From JBMNQH01 sp050944035 (GTDB taxonomy: Bacteria; Bacillota; Clostridia; Oscillospirales; Oscillospiraceae), in the NCBI GenBank assembly GCA_050944035.1, contig JBMNQH010000037.1:1-6963 (forward strand): 6,963 nucleotides of DNA. The letters run 5' to 3'. The notes beneath the pieces are model-generated. The model had not been told where the DNA came from. It ran no database searches and saw nothing but the letters and a program-made list of their open reading frames with translations. Positions 5,887 to 6,963 of the stretch are shown here, in pieces. A program made the translations under genes and the position numbers. Position 1 is the stretch's first letter; each line of letters starts with the position of its first letter.

Positions 5887-6655
5887 GATTCAGAAAGCAT
5901 TTGAAAACGGCAAGGCATTTATCGCCTTTATCACCTGTGGCGACCCTGATCTGGAAACCACCGCCAAAGCTGTCCGTGCCGCTGCGGAAAACGGTGCAGA
6001 CCTTATTGAGCTTGGTATTCCGTTCTCTGATCCTACCGCAGAGGGTCCCGTTATTCAGGGCGCAAATCTGCGTGCACTGACCGGCGGTATCACGACGGAT
6101 AAAATATTTGCCTTTGTAAAAGAGCTTCGCCGTGATGTGAAAATTCCGATGGTCTTTATGACCTATGCCAATGTCGTGTTCTCCTACGGTGCGGAAAAAT
6201 TTATTTCCACTTGTTGCGATATTGGTATTGACGGACTTATCCTACCCGATCTTCCATATGAAGAAAAAGAGGAATTTCAGCCGCTATGCGGACAATATGG
6301 CGTTAATCTGATTTCACTGATTGCTCCTACCTCGGAAAACCGCATCGCTATGATTGCTAAAGAAGCGGAAGGCTTCATTTACATCGTTTCCAGCCTCGGT
6401 GTGACAGGTACACGGAGTGAGATTAATACAGACCTTGCCTCTATCGTCAAGGTGGTTAGAGAAAACACGGATGTACCGTGTGCTATCGGGTTCGGTATTT
6501 CCACACCCGAGCAGGCAAAGAAAATGGCGAATATCTCTGACGGTGCTATTGTCGGCTCAGCAATCATCAAGCTGCTTGAACAGTATGGAAAGGACGCGCC
6601 GAAATACATCGGAGAATATGTGAAGAAAATGAAAATGGCTCTATTGACCAATTAG
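5879..6655 (+). CDS. trpA: tryptophan synthase alpha chain
   Basis: Cleaves indole-3-glycerol phosphate to indole and glyceraldehyde 3-phosphate and passes indole to TrpB. From ATG 5879 (GGAGG at 5868-5872, six bases upstream) it is 258 aa, starting MSKIQKAFENGKAFIAFI as TrpA usually does. An earlier in-frame ATG at 5831 would add 16 residues inside trpB and lacks support. Seen: catalytic Glu44 in LIELGIPFSDP, ILPDLP (121-126), the mobile loop SSLGVTGTR (171-179), GFGIS (204-208) and GSAI (226-229). Odd: the catalytic Asp of ADGP (Asp60 in Salmonella) is Glu55 here, in the sequence TAEGPVIQ. The gene overlaps trpB by eight bases and ends with TAG followed by three more in-frame stops. It has no Trp residue, as in E. 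coli TrpA. Confidence 0.97.
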   Translation: MSKIQKAFENGKAFIAFITCGDPDLETTAKAVRAAAENGADLIELGIPFSDPTAEGPVIQGANLRALTGGITTDKIFAFVKELRRDVKIPMVFMTYANVVFSYGAEKFISTCCDIGIDGLILPDLPYEEKEEFQPLCGQYGVNLISLIAPTSENRIAMIAKEAEGFIYIVSSLGVTGTRSEINTDLASIVKVVRENTDVPCAIGFGISTPEQAKKMANISDGAIVGSAIIKLLEQYGKDAPKYIGEYVKKMKMALLTN

Positions 6656-6690
6656 TAGTAGTGATTTATTTTTAGAATTCCAATAATTCA

Positions 6691-6732
6691 GTGAACAGGA
6701 ACGGGGGTTACCATTCCTGTTCATCTTTTTTT
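6691..6732 (+). terminator. trp operon intrinsic terminator
   Basis: A 10-bp perfect stem (6692-6701 with 6714-6723), extendable by one G-U pair, encloses a 12-base G-rich loop. A run of seven T (6726-6732) follows after a two-base spacer. It lies 36 bases past the trpA stop and closes the operon. Confidence 0.88.
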
Positions 6733-6800
6733 CTTTTGAAAAGTCTGCTGCCCGACCAATCAGCCGGAAAGCGGGGGCTCAAAATATAAAGTGTGTTACA

Positions 6801-6844
6801 AACAAATCAAAAACCCGCAGAACATCAGCGTTCATGCGGGTTTT
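6801..6844 (-). terminator. terminator for the tRNA-Arg gene, possibly bidirectional
   Basis: On the - strand, three bases after the tRNA CCA, a stem forms between 6844-6835 and 6819-6810 (10 bp). It continues through GAAC/GTTC (6820-6823 with 6830-6833) past a one-base bulge, with a six-base loop. The - strand then reads TTTTTGATTTG. On the + strand the same hairpin ends in TTTTCTTT, so it could also catch readthrough from the trp operon. Confidence 0.82.
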
Positions 6845-6847
6845 CTT

Positions 6848-6924
6848 TGGCGCGCTTGACTGGATTCGAACCAGCGGCCTACAGAGTCGGAGTCTGTCGC
6901 TCTATCCAACTGGGCTACAAGCGC
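6848..6924 (-). tRNA. tRNA-Arg (anticodon CCG)
   Basis: A 77-nt cloverleaf is read on the - strand. The acceptor stem pairs GCGCTTG with CAAGCGC, followed by discriminator G and an encoded CCA. The anticodon stem ACAGA/TCTGT carries the loop CTCCGAC, giving anticodon CCG for the Arg codon CGG. The T arm has the standard TTCGAAT loop on a 5-bp stem including one G-U pair. The D arm (GCCC/GAGC) has one C-A mismatch at its third pair. The gene converges on the trp operon and is unrelated to it in function. No convincing promoter is visible in the 39 bases left before the window edge, so it may belong to a longer tRNA transcript. Confidence 0.97.
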
Positions 6925-6963
6925 ATATGAAATTTTTGAAGGTTATTTTTCGTTTGCGTGGCG

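Noticed and set aside
6733..6809. Small palindromes (such as CTTTTGAAAAG at 6733-6743) and a possible gene in the trpA to tRNA gap
   Set aside because: The repeats are short and imperfect, no reading frame with a ribosome binding site is present, and the gap is explained as spacer between two terminators.
6925..6963. A promoter or integration site next to the tRNA
   Set aside because: No paired -35/-10 boxes could be placed with confidence on the - strand, and no duplicated tRNA end is seen in the window to suggest an attachment site.

Overview
This window carries one complete seven-gene tryptophan operon, trpE-trpG-trpD-trpC-trpF-trpB-trpA, all on the + strand, preceded by a complex 5' leader and followed by a convergent tRNA-Arg gene. 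The leader T-box, the strong AGGAGG-type ribosome binding sites, the separate single-function trpC, trpF, trpG and trpD genes, and the moderate base composition point to a Bacillota organism, most likely a member of the Clostridia. This is inferred from gene style; no species can be named from the sequence alone.

Layout. Positions 1-85 hold the 3' end of a T-box riboswitch: the T-box/antiterminator and its competing terminator. Its specifier stem lies upstream of the window. A second terminator-like hairpin follows at 89-134. Between this hairpin and trpE (136-247) lies a stretch that simple T-box leaders do not need. It has its own strong Shine-Dalgarno, a GTG-initiated short reading frame with two adjacent Trp codons (KRWWRTQ), and a nested set of inverted repeats whose outer stem ends next to the trpE ribosome binding site. 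This is the most interesting part of the window: it suggests that Trp-codon (ribosome) sensing is stacked on tRNA-Trp sensing. The structural genes fill 248-6655 with almost no spacing (TGATG or ATGA overlaps, one 3-nt gap, one 8-nt overlap), then a strong terminator lies at 6691-6732. On the - strand, a tRNA-Arg(CCG) occupies 6848-6924 with its own terminator at 6801-6844, so the two transcription units converge.

How the genes work together. TrpE and TrpG form anthranilate synthase (chorismate plus glutamine to anthranilate). TrpD adds phosphoribosyl from PRPP, TrpF isomerises the product to CdRP, TrpC closes the indole ring to indole-3-glycerol phosphate, and the TrpA/TrpB complex turns this plus serine into tryptophan. 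All seven proteins look intact with their catalytic residues. The one notable substitution is Glu for the usual catalytic Asp in TrpA. TrpE keeps the LES motif tied to feedback inhibition by tryptophan, so flux is probably controlled at the enzyme level as well as at the RNA level.
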